Shown here: positions 22,052 to 30,807 of the stretch, piece by piece
Position numbering within the stretch: the stretch's first letter is position 1
Layout of the letters: each line of letters begins with the position of its first letter
Assembly: GCA_947503555.1 (NCBI GenBank)
Contig: CANNEE010000014.1
Span: 62,001 to 126,000, forward strand
DNA: 64,000 bases
Source of the DNA: an uncultured Shewanella sp.
GTDB taxonomy: Bacteria > Pseudomonadota > Gammaproteobacteria > Enterobacterales > Shewanellaceae
Direction of reading: 5' to 3'
Notes under the pieces: model-generated
Told to the model about the DNA's origin: nothing
Databases searched by the model: none
Seen by the model: the letters and a program-made list of their open reading frames with translations, nothing else
Position numbers and translations under genes: made by a program

Positions 22052-22075
22052 AAAGGCGCCAATGGCGCCTTTTTT
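22052..22075 (+). terminator. Terminator of the sdh-suc operon
   Basis: Stem AAAGGCGCC / GGCGCCTTT with loop AAT, followed by six T; good intrinsic terminator. Confidence 0.9.
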
Positions 22076-22229
22076 GTATCACAGCTTTGTTTGCATCACT
22101 ATGGGGCAAATTAATCGTGTGGGAATACCGATTAGGGTAAGCGCTAAAGTCGATGAAATAAATTACCATGGCGGCGTGTCTTTATGGCTAATATCCAGTT
22201 TTATGTAATCGTTATTTAGGAGATCTAAG

Positions 22230-22715
22230 ATGAAGTTAAAAGCCGTGGTTTTATTGTTGTCTCATCTAGGAGTGGGTCTAGTTGGTTTTGCGCTCGGTAT
22301 TTATGCTTTACCCATTTTAACTGCGACACCCAGTGCCAGTAGCGAGAGTCTTGCCAATGTAGCAAGTCAAAGCCGTTATCAGGCTGAGTTTGTTAAAGAC
22401 CTTAAAGACAGCGATGGGCTACATTGGGGACAGGCAACAGTTTATGTGTCGCCAAACGCCATTGCATGGCAAGGTGAGTTAGCTCCAGGGCCTGCTTATC
22501 GTCTCTATCTGAGCAAAGATTTTATCGAGACCGAAGCTGAATTTCTGCGTCAAAAGCCAAATCTACTAAAAGTGGGTGAGGTGACCAGTTTTGGCGATTA
22601 CTTGCTTGAACTACCACAAGGGGTCAATGTGGATGATTACTCCAGTGTCATTATCTGGTGTGAGTCTTTCAATGAGTTTATTACGGCCGCCCAATATCGA
22701 GAGTTACAATCCTAA
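22230..22715 (+). CDS. DM13-domain membrane-anchored protein
   Basis: 161 aa. An N-terminal hydrophobic helix (residues 5-32) acts as signal anchor, so the rest faces the periplasm. The remainder is one DM13 domain: the typical end VIIWCESFNEFITAAQY with its single conserved Cys is clear. DM13 domains are suspected electron-transfer or redox modules related to DOMON folds; the exact role is unknown. Ribosome-binding site AGGAG 8 bp upstream. The next gene begins 5 bp after the stop, so the two are probably co-transcribed. Confidence 0.75.
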   Translation: MKLKAVVLLLSHLGVGLVGFALGIYALPILTATPSASSESLANVASQSRYQAEFVKDLKDSDGLHWGQATVYVSPNAIAWQGELAPGPAYRLYLSKDFIETEAEFLRQKPNLLKVGEVTSFGDYLLELPQGVNVDDYSSVIIWCESFNEFITAAQYRELQS

Positions 22716-22720
22716 ATTAG

Positions 22721-23740
22721 ATGAGCACTTTCTCCATTATTTTTCCACTGCTGTTTATGGTATGCCTTGGCTATGGCTTGACTCGAGCCAAGGTATTTTC
22801 CAAGGAGCAAATTGGCGGTATTAGTCAGTTTGCCTTTTATATCTCTATTCCCGCTTTTCTGTTTCTGAATATGCTTAAGGCGAACTTGTCCTTAAGCTTA
22901 AATGTCGGTGCAATGGTCACCTTTTATTTGCCCGTCGTCGCTGTATTTTTTATCGGTGTGTTCATCAATGATGCCCTCGTTAAACTTTGGGGGAAAAAGG
23001 CAGGAGCTTTCGTCGACTCTTCTAGGGCAGGGGCGAGCAGAGCCGTTTATGGTTTAGGTTGTAGCTACTCTAATACGGTTCTGGTGGGGCTGCCAATCAT
23101 AGTGGCCGCCCTTGGCGAGCAAATGATGGGGCTAGTGTTCGTGATTATCACCTTTCATAGTGCTCTACTATTTGCACTCACTTTCTTGCTTGGGCAAATG
23201 GGCGCGGCGAATACAGATGAAACATTTTATGAAACGGCGAATAGAGAGAGTGCTAATGCAAGACGCAAGTTGGTAAGCTTCGACCTTAAAAGCTTTTTGC
23301 GCTCAATTGTGCTCAACCCTGTGGTGCTCAGTATTTCTCTTGGCATTATCGTTAATGCCAGTGGTTTATCCTTATCAAGTGAGCTGGTTGCCGGCTTGAG
23401 CTTGCTGAGTGAGCCAGCCCTTGCGAGTGCACTGTTTGTACTAGGGGCTAACTTGAGTTTCTATCGCGTTCGTGAAGGCTGGCAGCTAGCGGCAATGGCG
23501 AGTTGGATTAAGCTGATGCTATTGCCTGCTTTGGTCTATCTGTTGGGGCATTTTGTTTTTGCACTGCAACCCCAGACACTTGCGGTTATCGTGCTACTTA
23601 GCGCATCCCCCCTAGGGGTTAATTCTTATCTGATTGCGACTCAGCTTAAAGCCCATCAAGGTACCTTAGGTAGCACAGTTGTGTTATCAACTCTGTTATC
23701 GGTTCCTAGTTTTGCTTTTTGGCTTTGGTGGTTACTGTAA
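22721..23740 (+). CDS. AEC family (auxin efflux carrier-like) transporter
   Basis: 339-aa inner-membrane protein with about ten hydrophobic segments. The N-terminal repeat has LFMVCLGYGLTRAKVFS and the conserved GLGCSYSNTVLVGLPI region typical of AEC/PIN-like carriers; the second repeat includes SPLGVNSYLIATQL. Bacterial members move small carboxylates or amino acids; the substrate is not predictable here. Five bp after the DM13 gene, so likely one transcription unit. Confidence 0.85.
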   Translation: MSTFSIIFPLLFMVCLGYGLTRAKVFSKEQIGGISQFAFYISIPAFLFLNMLKANLSLSLNVGAMVTFYLPVVAVFFIGVFINDALVKLWGKKAGAFVDSSRAGASRAVYGLGCSYSNTVLVGLPIIVAALGEQMMGLVFVIITFHSALLFALTFLLGQMGAANTDETFYETANRESANARRKLVSFDLKSFLRSIVLNPVVLSISLGIIVNASGLSLSSELVAGLSLLSEPALASALFVLGANLSFYRVREGWQLAAMASWIKLMLLPALVYLLGHFVFALQPQTLAVIVLLSASPLGVNSYLIATQLKAHQGTLGSTVVLSTLLSVPSFAFWLWWLL

Positions 23741-23846
23741 GCCATACCATTTAACTTAACACTCTGAAAATATGTACATTGACGGCAAAATCTTGAGTAA
23801 GTAGAGTCTTTTGCCATTAAGTGTAAACTGGTGTTAAGGAGGAGCC

Positions 23847-24191
23847 ATGGAGCAGATTAAGATTTGGCTTTCACAGCAGGGTTATCGTTACCAAGAGCTG
23901 GGGGATAGCCTCAAGGTAAAGCTGGGTGGCCTATCCCACGAAATTCAAATCGTCAAAGATTATCCCAAGGATGAGCTGGTTGTTGTCACTGCTGAAGTCA
24001 GAAAAGCCTTAGGCTATGGATTAATGCTTTTTGCTGGCTTGGGCGGTATCGAACCGAATGTAGACTGGTTGCCACCTTTGCTAGTTGCTGGTTCTGTAGT
24101 GGGTTTTATTGCTGTGGTTCTGACCGAGATAAAAGTACAACAGATAAAACAGGAAATACTGCAAGTTAATCATCTTAAAGCCAGATCGTGA
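23847..24191 (+). CDS. Small membrane protein of unknown function
   Basis: 114 aa, preceded by AAGGAGG, a strong ribosome-binding site. The N-terminal 50 residues are soluble and of mixed charge (IKIWLSQQGYRYQELGDSLKVKL), followed by two hydrophobic segments at about 55-68 and 76-95, and a basic tail. No family recognised. It is independent of the AEC gene upstream (106-bp gap) and of the phosphatase gene downstream. Confidence 0.65.
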   Translation: MEQIKIWLSQQGYRYQELGDSLKVKLGGLSHEIQIVKDYPKDELVVVTAEVRKALGYGLMLFAGLGGIEPNVDWLPPLLVAGSVVGFIAVVLTEIKVQQIKQEILQVNHLKARS

Positions 24192-24256
24192 TAGACACAG
24201 TTGAAACTTGGGTTCTATGCTTTTAGCTAAATGAAGCGGTAGAAAGTATAGAGCCT

Positions 24257-24805
24257 ATGAAACGTATTTACTTTATTCGTCATGCTAAATCTAGTTGGGA
24301 CAATCTTGGGTTAACGGATCATCAAAGGCCGCTCGCACAGCGCGGGATCAAAGCAGCCAAAACCATGGCTTCAGCTATTTGGGAAAGGAACTGCCCACTG
24401 GATAGGCTAAAGACTGTCTATAGCAGCAGTGCGCTCAGGGCGCAGCAAACCATAGCACTTATCAGTGAGCAGCTGCTCTCTTTGGGCATGATTGAGCAGC
24501 CGATATCCGTGAATATCGACGATAGGCTGTATAGTTTTGACAGCTATCAAGTACTCACTTGGTTAAGAGAGCAAGATAAGTTTTTTGCTAAGCAAGAAGG
24601 TGTAAGTAGCGCTCATATAGAAGAGCGAGTAATAGTAGGTCATAACCCAGCCTTTGAGCTTTCAATCGAATACTTGACTGGACAAGCTTTGGAGAAACTA
24701 CCCACCTGCGCCTATGTTCAGCTTGAAACGGACCTTGCTAGCTGGTGTGAGCTGCAAGCTAATACTTGCAGACTGACAAACTTGATTACCCCCAAAATGT
24801 GCTAA
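24257..24805 (+). CDS. sixA: SixA-like phosphohistidine phosphatase
   Basis: 182-aa histidine-phosphatase-superfamily protein. The catalytic motif RHAKSSW (His at residue 9) matches SixA, which has RHA in place of the RHG of phosphoglycerate mutases; the second catalytic His is in VGHNP. SixA removes phosphate from phospho-histidine in HPt-type proteins such as ArcB and NPr; which partner applies here is unknown. About 20 residues longer than E. coli SixA. Convergent with the U32 gene. Confidence 0.8.
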   Translation: MKRIYFIRHAKSSWDNLGLTDHQRPLAQRGIKAAKTMASAIWERNCPLDRLKTVYSSSALRAQQTIALISEQLLSLGMIEQPISVNIDDRLYSFDSYQVLTWLREQDKFFAKQEGVSSAHIEERVIVGHNPAFELSIEYLTGQALEKLPTCAYVQLETDLASWCELQANTCRLTNLITPKMC

Positions 24806-24834
24806 GCCCTGAACTAGTGCAAATAAAGAAAGGG

Positions 24835-24952
24835 TGAGCTAACTCGTGCAGCGCCGAGCTAGTACATCTGAACTAGCCCCTTTGAGTACCGAGCTAATAA
24901 GTCTGAGTTAATAAGTCTCAGCTCATACATCTGAGCTAATATATCAGAGCAT
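24835..24952. repeat. Degenerate ~14-bp tandem repeats between convergent genes
   Basis: At least four consecutive 14-bp units at 24897-24952 (ATAAGTCTGAGTTA, ATAAGTCTCAGCTC, ATACATCTGAGCTA, ATATATCAGAGCAT), with looser related units upstream back to 24835 sharing GAGCTA. No ORF. A minisatellite-like stretch between sixA and the U32 gene. Confidence 0.7.
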
Positions 24953-24964
24953 AGCGCTCTAGAC

Positions 24965-27478
24965 TTAAATCCCTTTCTCATATTGATGGTTGTGGAAATG
25001 CACTAGCTGGGTTTCAATAGCTTGGTTAAGACGCGCTATGTTTGAGGTTTGCGTTTCCTCTTTTTTCGATTTCTCGTTTGTTTTATCTTTCTCAGCCTGC
25101 GGTTTTTTATTGCTCTTTTGATTTTCTTGGCGATTTTGGCTCTCTTTGATGAGTTCAGCAAATAACTCGACCAGTCTCGCTTTATCTTTTAGCTGAGTGT
25201 TAGTGCTTACCTTGGTGAAATCTAGCATAAGACCGTCAAGGCAGTGGGATAGCTCATCTATGATGGCCAAATTAAGATAATGGCTTGGGCTATAGATGGC
25301 GTTGTATTGTCCCTTTTGTTTGTCGACGACAAAGGCATCTGAATTCAAGCTCAGTACCTGTGTGTGTTTATTGCACTTAGGTAAGCACTTGCTATCAATT
25401 TTCTGCTTTTTGCAACCAGTCACTTGATGAAACAGACACTGGCGACTGGTCAGTAGCATGCTAGGGCAAAGCACGCGATAGTGAAGCTCAAATTGGCTAT
25501 CCACTAATGAGTCAGTTGGTTTAATCGCTTCTAGCTGCTTGCGGCTGAGTTCATTGGAGATAAAGGCGCCTGCGCAATCAAACTCTGTCGCTAGCGCCTG
25601 CATACTCTGGCTATTGGTGATATTCATTTCAGGGCCAGCAAGCCACTTGATGCCTTGCTGATAAGCCTGCCAAGCCACGCCGCTGTTATTGGTGACTATG
25701 GATTTAGGTCTAACTGTATTGAGCAAGGTAATCGCCGCATCATAGTCTTCATTAATTAAAATCGATGGAAAATAGGGAATAAGATTAAGCTCAGCATTAT
25801 CAGTAAACAGCTTAATAAGCTTGGCTAGCTGGGATGATAGGCCACTCGGCAGCAGATAGTAAAAAGCTAAGCCTACCTCATTTTTACGAGCTGCAAGTGT
25901 GCGTAGCCGCTTTTCATTATCGACAAGCACAGCGAGTCGAGCAGGTGCGATTTTATCTTTTGGCTCTATTTTATCTTTGTGAACAGGGCTCGTGAGCGCT
26001 TGTTGGCGTCGTTTTAGCGATTTTGCTTTGTTGCGGTAAGTCACCTCAGGAAGCGGCGTTTTCCCCTGATTGAGCCAAGTGACAATCTGATGTTTAATCT
26101 CTGTTATCTCTTTAAAGGGAAGGGCTAGATTAGCGCCTAAGCTATCAAGTAAGAGCGGAGCAAGGCAGGTTAGGTTGTTTTCAATGCCGCCTAAACACTG
26201 ATTAAGTTTCGCTGGGATTAAAGCAATTTTTTGAGAATCTGTTAACAGGCTATGAGAGTGGAAAGTACGGGTTTTGGGTTTATCCTGATAACCGCTTTGC
26301 TCGTCAAAGTGAGGACGAGCTAGGCTGGCCATAACTACAAGAGGTTCTCCTGCTTGACCAGAGAAAGTCAATGTCAGCTCACTCTTTTGTAGTGGCATTT
26401 GAGCAAGCTTTTTTGCTAAAGAGTGAATGATTTCGGTTTTGCTATCGTATAGATCTCGCTTGGCACGGTTCAGTGCCATATCCGTTGTTAGTGTCGAATC
26501 TAGGCTCTGGTAGGTTTTAGCTAACGCATAGGGTGCATTATCCTTGGGCTGGTCGATAAACATGTTATGGTTGATTTCGCCTTTTAGGTAGCCGTTGGTG
26601 AAATCACGATTAAAAACCTGTTCTAGTGGCTTCCTATTGGTAATAGGCTTTCTGCCTTGCTCAAAGGCATCGAGTCTTTTTCGCCATTGGCCTATCACTG
26701 AGTACACATAATGGGGCTTCTTAATCCTGCCTTCGACCTTGATTGAGTCGACACCTGCTTGGCTCAGGGCTTCGAGATCATCAAATGCAGAGTTATCTTT
26801 CAGATTAAAAGGGTAGTGTTTGCTAGTTTTAGTCGCCTGATACTCATCTCGACAGGGCTGACTACAACGGCCACGATTACCCGAGGCGCCACCATGGACT
26901 GAGCTGAAGTAGCAAAGACCGGAAAAGCCGATGCAATTTGAGCCATGGACAAAGACTTCTGTGGCTATATTCAGCTTGTGGGCTGTCTGGGTAAGAGTCG
27001 ATATTTCATCGATATTAAGCTCACGAGAAAGGTTGACTCGCTCAGTGCCCAGCTTATGGTACAAATGTAGTTGGCCTTGATTGTGCAGAGTGACTTGGGT
27101 TGAAGCATGTACCCTTAGATTTGGAAAATCTCGCTGTATGATGTGAAACAAGCCAATATCTTGGACTATGACACCATCGATTTGACTATTGGCCAGTTTG
27201 TTCAGGAGCTGATATAGGTTGCTGAGTTCTTGCTCGACAATCAGAATATTGAGGGTGAGAAAAATCTGGCTGTGATGGCGATGGGCAAGATCTAGGAGTA
27301 GCTCAAGCTGTTCAAAGCTGATATTGGCTGCTCGCTTTCTGGCATTAAAATTATTAAGACCGCAGTAGATGGCATCAGCACCAGCAATGATGGCTGCTTT
27401 GATAGCGTCAATGTCACCACCGGGGGCGAGGAGTTCAATCTTATTCGGCACAGCTAGTCTACACTCTGTTATTGGCAA
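24965..27478 (-). CDS. rlhA: U32-family protein, RlhA-like (23S rRNA hydroxylation)
   Basis: 837 aa. The peptidase-U32 N-terminal domain starts at ELLAPGGDIDAIKAAIIAGADAIYCG; the Cys-containing segment GLCYFSSVHGGASGNRGRCSQPCR, plus further cysteines in CLFHQVTGCKKQ ... CLPKC, is that of U32 RNA-modification proteins that need an Fe-S cluster. RlhA in E. coli hydroxylates C2501 of 23S rRNA; this protein is longer, with a Lys/Gln-rich low-complexity insertion near the C-terminus (residues about 790-820). The reading frame opens at a TTG at 27478; the GTG at 27451 (VPNKIELLAPGG) is an alternative start. Assignment to RlhA rather than TrhP-type tRNA hydroxylases rests on length and domain layout. 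Confidence 0.72.
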   Translation of the reverse strand: MPITECRLAVPNKIELLAPGGDIDAIKAAIIAGADAIYCGLNNFNARKRAANISFEQLELLLDLAHRHHSQIFLTLNILIVEQELSNLYQLLNKLANSQIDGVIVQDIGLFHIIQRDFPNLRVHASTQVTLHNQGQLHLYHKLGTERVNLSRELNIDEISTLTQTAHKLNIATEVFVHGSNCIGFSGLCYFSSVHGGASGNRGRCSQPCRDEYQATKTSKHYPFNLKDNSAFDDLEALSQAGVDSIKVEGRIKKPHYVYSVIGQWRKRLDAFEQGRKPITNRKPLEQVFNRDFTNGYLKGEINHNMFIDQPKDNAPYALAKTYQSLDSTLTTDMALNRAKRDLYDSKTEIIHSLAKKLAQMPLQKSELTLTFSGQAGEPLVVMASLARPHFDEQSGYQDKPKTRTFHSHSLLTDSQKIALIPAKLNQCLGGIENNLTCLAPLLLDSLGANLALPFKEITEIKHQIVTWLNQGKTPLPEVTYRNKAKSLKRRQQALTSPVHKDKIEPKDKIAPARLAVLVDNEKRLRTLAARKNEVGLAFYYLLPSGLSSQLAKLIKLFTDNAELNLIPYFPSILINEDYDAAITLLNTVRPKSIVTNNSGVAWQAYQQGIKWLAGPEMNITNSQSMQALATEFDCAGAFISNELSRKQLEAIKPTDSLVDSQFELHYRVLCPSMLLTSRQCLFHQVTGCKKQKIDSKCLPKCNKHTQVLSLNSDAFVVDKQKGQYNAIYSPSHYLNLAIIDELSHCLDGLMLDFTKVSTNTQLKDKARLVELFAELIKESQNRQENQKSNKKPQAEKDKTNEKSKKEETQTSNIARLNQAIETQLVHFHNHQYEKGI

Positions 27479-27615
27479 GCGGCGTAGTTTAGCCTTTAGC
27501 GAAATAGTCTGCTGCTATTTGGTTCACATCTTGTTTATTCTGAGAAGGAATTTCGCATAGGTAACTCTAAGCTGGGCTTCTATACTCAATACAGGTGAAT
27601 CGACTGGAGTTGAAT

Positions 27616-27813
27616 ATGGCATTAAAGTGGATAGATTCGTTAGATGTGGCATTGGAGCTTTTAGAGGCTCATCCCGATGTCGATCCTATGCAACTGCATT
27701 TTACCGAGCTATATGGTTGGATTCTGGATTTAGAGGAGTTTGATGATGATCCGAATCACTGTAATGAGCGCATTTTAGAAGCAATTCAACAGTGTTGGAT
27801 CGAAGAAAAGTAG
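27616..27813 (+). CDS. iscX: IscX, Fe-S cluster assembly accessory protein
   Basis: 65-aa acidic protein, MALKWIDSLDVALELLEAHP; the conserved LHFTELYGWILDLEEFDDDP segment and C-terminal WIEEK identify the YfhJ/IscX family, which binds IscS and iron and tunes Fe-S assembly. Start ATG at 27616 has GGAG 6 bp upstream; an in-frame upstream GTG overlaps that site. The isc operon itself is not in the window. Confidence 0.93.
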   Translation: MALKWIDSLDVALELLEAHPDVDPMQLHFTELYGWILDLEEFDDDPNHCNERILEAIQQCWIEEK

Positions 27814-27917
27814 TTGTATCACATTGAGGGGAAATGGGACATTTTGGCTGACAATCATGGATTTGTTGTGATCATCTTCAAGTCTTTTTAGGCGAATTGC
27901 TCCTTTGATGCTTCCCT

Positions 27918-27931
27918 TTGATCACAATCAA
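27918..27931 (+). promoter_or_regulatory. Perfect FNR (EtrA) box
   Basis: TTGAT-CACA-ATCAA, an exact match to the FNR consensus TTGAT-N4-ATCAA. A -10-like TACATT at 27953-27958 lies where a class II FNR promoter would place it (box centre near -41.5 of a start around 27966). The first gene downstream is the 56-aa peptide at 28026. Confidence 0.7.
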
Positions 27932-28025
27932 ACTCTACTTGGGCGATTAACGTACATTAACCTTAATATAGTATGGATTGTAACATCTCCGTACATTCAA
28001 ATAACCTATTATAAGGGACGTGAAA

Positions 28026-28196
28026 ATGAAGCTTCTTTTACCTCTAATGGCGACTTTACTTGTACCTGGTGTGGCAATGGCACACGACGGTCATGGCGGC
28101 ATTGGTTTATTCCACCACATGTTAGATATGGCACCAGCATTAACATTGGTGATTCTAATCGGTTGTGGCGCTGTTTGGGCTAAAAACCGTAAGTAA
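28026..28196 (+). CDS. 56-aa His-rich secreted/membrane peptide
   Basis: Small ORF with a good ribosome-binding site (AAGGGA, 7 bp spacing). Residues 1-19 form a signal peptide ending AMA; the mature part starts HDGHGGIGLFHHM, with four His in 13 residues, then one hydrophobic helix (APALTLVILIGCGAVW) and a basic end KNRK. This suggests a metal-binding head in the periplasm on a single membrane helix. Family not recognised. It follows a perfect FNR box at 27918-27931 and is followed by a hairpin at 28261-28299, so it may be a single-gene, oxygen-controlled unit between iscX and ndk. Confidence 0.7.
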   Translation: MKLLLPLMATLLVPGVAMAHDGHGGIGLFHHMLDMAPALTLVILIGCGAVWAKNRK

Positions 28197-28260
28197 TAGG
28201 TCTTGATTGATCCCGTTACCTTCTTTTGCAATTTCTATTTGTAAAAGCTTAAATTGACTT

Positions 28261-28299
28261 CAAACAATCCTCAAAACCCTCAGTTTTAAGGATTGTTTG
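28261..28299. terminator. Long hairpin between the 56-aa gene and ndk
   Basis: CAAACAATCCT / AGGATTGTTTG, an 11-bp stem, with an inner AAAAC/GTTTT stem. There is only a weak T-run, so termination is probable but not certain. Confidence 0.5.
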
Positions 28300-28432
28300 A
28301 TGTTTATCACTCCTTTTGTGTACCTCTGGTGATCGAGTTCTCACTCTTCTTTGTGATAAAGATAGGATTTCTCCGATAAATCTCGTATAATCCGCGCGAA
28401 TTTTAAAACTAGCTGACAAAGGAAAGCTTGTT

Positions 28433-28864
28433 ATGGCGATCGAACGCACTTTTTCTATCATTAAGCCTGATGCAGTTGCTAAAAACCACATCGGTGCAAT
28501 CTACAACCGTTTCGAAACTGCTGGTCTAAAGATCATCGCTTCAAAAATGGTTCACCTTTCTAAAGAGCAAGCTGAAGGCTTCTACGCTGAGCACAGTGAG
28601 CGTCCTTTCTTTGGTGCACTTGTTGAGTTCATGACTTCAGGTCCTATCATGGTTCAAGTGCTAGAAGGCGAAAATGCTGTACTAGCTAACCGTGAAATCA
28701 TGGGTGCAACTAACCCAGCTGAAGCTGCTCGCGGTACTATCCGTAGCGATTTTGCTGATAGCATCGATGAAAATGCAGTACACGGTTCTGACGCCGTTGC
28801 TTCTGCTGAGCGTGAAATCGCTTATTTCTTCAGTGCTGAAGAGTTATGCCCACGCACTCGTTAA
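28433..28864 (+). CDS. ndk: Nucleoside diphosphate kinase
   Basis: Balances nucleoside triphosphate pools using a phospho-histidine. 143 aa, [18 protein letters not shown]; the active-site His lies in [16 protein letters not shown]. Standard length. Upstream GGAAAG ribosome-binding site; terminator at 28886-28926. Confidence 0.97.
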   Translation: MAIERTFSIIKPDAVAKNHIGAIYNRFETAGLKIIASKMVHLSKEQAEGFYAEHSERPFFGALVEFMTSGPIMVQVLEGENAVLANREIMGATNPAEAARGTIRSDFADSIDENAVHGSDAVASAEREIAYFFSAEELCPRTR

Positions 28865-28885
28865 TATCGAGTGTTCAGTAGGCAA

Positions 28886-28926
28886 TAAAAAATCGGAATT
28901 GGCCAAGGCTAATTCCGATTTTTTTA
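28886..28926 (+). terminator. ndk terminator
   Basis: Stem AAAATCGGAATT / AATTCCGATTTT with a 10-base loop and a following run of T; strong intrinsic terminator. Confidence 0.88.
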
Positions 28927-28950
28927 TTTTTAAAATAAGTCGTTAGCTTG

Positions 28951-28986
28951 GTCCTATATATCTGAGCGCTAGATCAGATGTAGGAC
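28951..28986. other. Hairpin between convergent ndk and dksA-like genes
   Basis: GTCCTA / TAGGAC plus ATCTGA / TCAGAT form a two-part stem with a GCGCTAGA loop. No T-run on either side. It shares words (ATCTGAGC, GCGCT, AGA) with the repeat region at 24.9 kb. Confidence 0.45.
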
Positions 28987-28995
28987 GGATAATGC

Positions 28996-29352
28996 TTAAT
29001 GACTCAATCTTAATTCTAAACCATGTTCATGCTTGTAGTGTTCGGCACAACTTGCACAGCGCTGTTCAGTGGGATCGTCAAGTAATCTTTGGGTTTCAAT
29101 TTCTGTTTCACAATCAGAACAGAGCCCATAGAGGCCAATATCGAGTTGACAGGCCGCAGCATCTAGTCGCAATAACTTATGGTAAAGCGGATGCTCACTT
29201 AACTTTATCTCTGTTAACTTATCGATTAACTCCGATAAGCTACAGTCAGTCACTTCTACTGCTTGTTGCTTAGTCTCTAAGAGCGCGCCAATTTCTTTCC
29301 TTAGATCCGCTTCAAGCTCTGACAGTTCTTGTCGAATGTGGGGTTTGCTCAC
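28996..29352 (-). CDS. TraR/DksA-type zinc-finger protein
   Basis: 118 aa. An N-terminal coiled coil (residues about 5-75) leads into a four-Cys zinc finger CSDCETEIETQRLLDDP ... CASC. This is the DksA/TraR fold that enters the RNA polymerase secondary channel; it is shorter than DksA proper (about 150 aa), and the acidic tip motif of DksA is not obvious, so regulatory activity is not certain. Convergent with ndk. Confidence 0.8.
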   Translation of the reverse strand: MSKPHIRQELSELEADLRKEIGALLETKQQAVEVTDCSLSELIDKLTEIKLSEHPLYHKLLRLDAAACQLDIGLYGLCSDCETEIETQRLLDDPTEQRCASCAEHYKHEHGLELRLSH

Positions 29353-29484
29353 TTGGATTCGCCTTCATTTACTTTCTCTACAGGTAAACAGTCTAGTCTT
29401 GCAATAGCGGCTGACTATGATAGAGATCAAAAGTCGGCGATATTTTGTGTGGAATCCGCACTAGGTATGATCTAAACACCTATG

Positions 29485-30441
29485 CTAGCTCCCACTCTTT
29501 GGCAATTGCTGGTATGCCTGGCGCAGGTGAGTCATGATTTCGTCTGACGTTTTGTGCACTCTTAACGTTCTAAACAGCTCGTTTGCCTCAGGGTATTGGC
29601 GGTTTAGGTAGGTGAACCACTGTTTAATACGGGAAGGATAATAGTTGCTCTTATGACCAGTTAAGCGTCGGTTACTATAGTCCAGCATTAGCGCTAAGCT
29701 TTGTTGCCAACTATAGGCTGGGATATCGGTTTTTATGGTTTGGCAAAGATTAGGTAGGGAGATAGCGCCGCGGCCGATCATCACTGTATCACAACCTGTT
29801 TGTTGGGCGCAGCGCAGTGCGTCTTGTTTATTCCAGATCTCGCCATTGGCTATCACAGGAATATCCAGTTTTTGCCTAATCTCTGTAATGTATTCCCAGT
29901 AGGCTGGTGGCTTATAGCCATCGACTTTACTGCGAGCATGAACCGCAAGCTCAGTGGCGCCCGCTTCATAAACCGCTAGGGCATTCTCCATATAGCGGGA
30001 TCTATCTTCAAAGCCTAAACGAATTTTGGCGGTAACGGGTTGTGATTCATCTACTGCATCACGCATGGCTTTAACGACATCGTAGATTTTCTCAGGATAT
30101 TGCAACATGGCAGCGCCACCATTGCTTCTATTGACCATCTTCGCTGGGCAACCAAAGTTTGCATCTATGCCATGGGAGCCAAGTTCAATGGCACGCACTG
30201 CATTTTCGGCCATCCAATTGGGATCTTGTCCTAACAGTTGCACTCTAACTGGTGTTCCTGATGGTGTTAGCCCTCCCTGCTGAAGCTCAGGGCAAAGGCG
30301 GTAATAGACTTTTTCAGGTAATAATTGATCAACAATACGTACAAACTCTGTGACTAACAGATCATAAGGGTTGATAGAAGAGAGTATGTCTCGCATTAGA
30401 GCGTCTACCACGCCTTCCATTGGAGCCAAGATTACGCGCAC
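29485..30441 (-). CDS. dusC: tRNA-dihydrouridine(16) synthase
   Basis: Flavin enzyme reducing U16 of tRNA to dihydrouridine. Start placed at GTG 30441 (MRVILAPMEGVVDALMRDIL), with AAAGG about 10 bp upstream, matching family N-termini; the frame extends 17 codons further to an ATG at 30492 without family similarity. 318 aa from the GTG. Visible: NFGCPAKMVNRSNGGAAML with the catalytic Cys, TAKIRLGFED, and the FMN phosphate-binding GRGAI segment. The alternative start would give 335 aa. Confidence 0.88.
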   Translation of the reverse strand: MRVILAPMEGVVDALMRDILSSINPYDLLVTEFVRIVDQLLPEKVYYRLCPELQQGGLTPSGTPVRVQLLGQDPNWMAENAVRAIELGSHGIDANFGCPAKMVNRSNGGAAMLQYPEKIYDVVKAMRDAVDESQPVTAKIRLGFEDRSRYMENALAVYEAGATELAVHARSKVDGYKPPAYWEYITEIRQKLDIPVIANGEIWNKQDALRCAQQTGCDTVMIGRGAISLPNLCQTIKTDIPAYSWQQSLALMLDYSNRRLTGHKSNYYPSRIKQWFTYLNRQYPEANELFRTLRVHKTSDEIMTHLRQAYQQLPKSGS

Positions 30442-30807
30442 GTTTGTTTTACCTTTACTGTGTCTATGATTGCGGGCAAGCATTCTAAACATAAAACCGT
30501 TTGATTGCAGGTGATATTGGTTTGTTGTCTATTGTTCAGTTTTGTCTAATCTAATGTTTCTCTTAAATTCAATAAAATTAGCTATTTTTTCGAAAAATAA
30601 TTATTAAACAATTTCTCTGCTAATCGCTTGATTAGTAATAAAAACAGACTAAAGTTAAATCGTTCCTAGCAGTGTTTTTAAAAAAAATATGTGATTTGTG
30701 TGGTTTTTTTGAAATAAAAAATATCCCCCTCAGGTCTCTTAAAGCAAGACGCACATTGAGTGCATTATCAAACAATAATCAACCTGTGTATTAAGAAGGA
30801 AGTCATT
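30442..30807. promoter_or_regulatory. AT-rich upstream region of the hvf-type operon
   Basis: No gene. Strongly AT-rich, with runs of A and T at about 30680-30722 that suggest intrinsic curvature. It must contain the promoter of the precursor gene at 30808, but no clear sigma-70 or sigma-E hexamer pair could be fixed. Confidence 0.45.
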
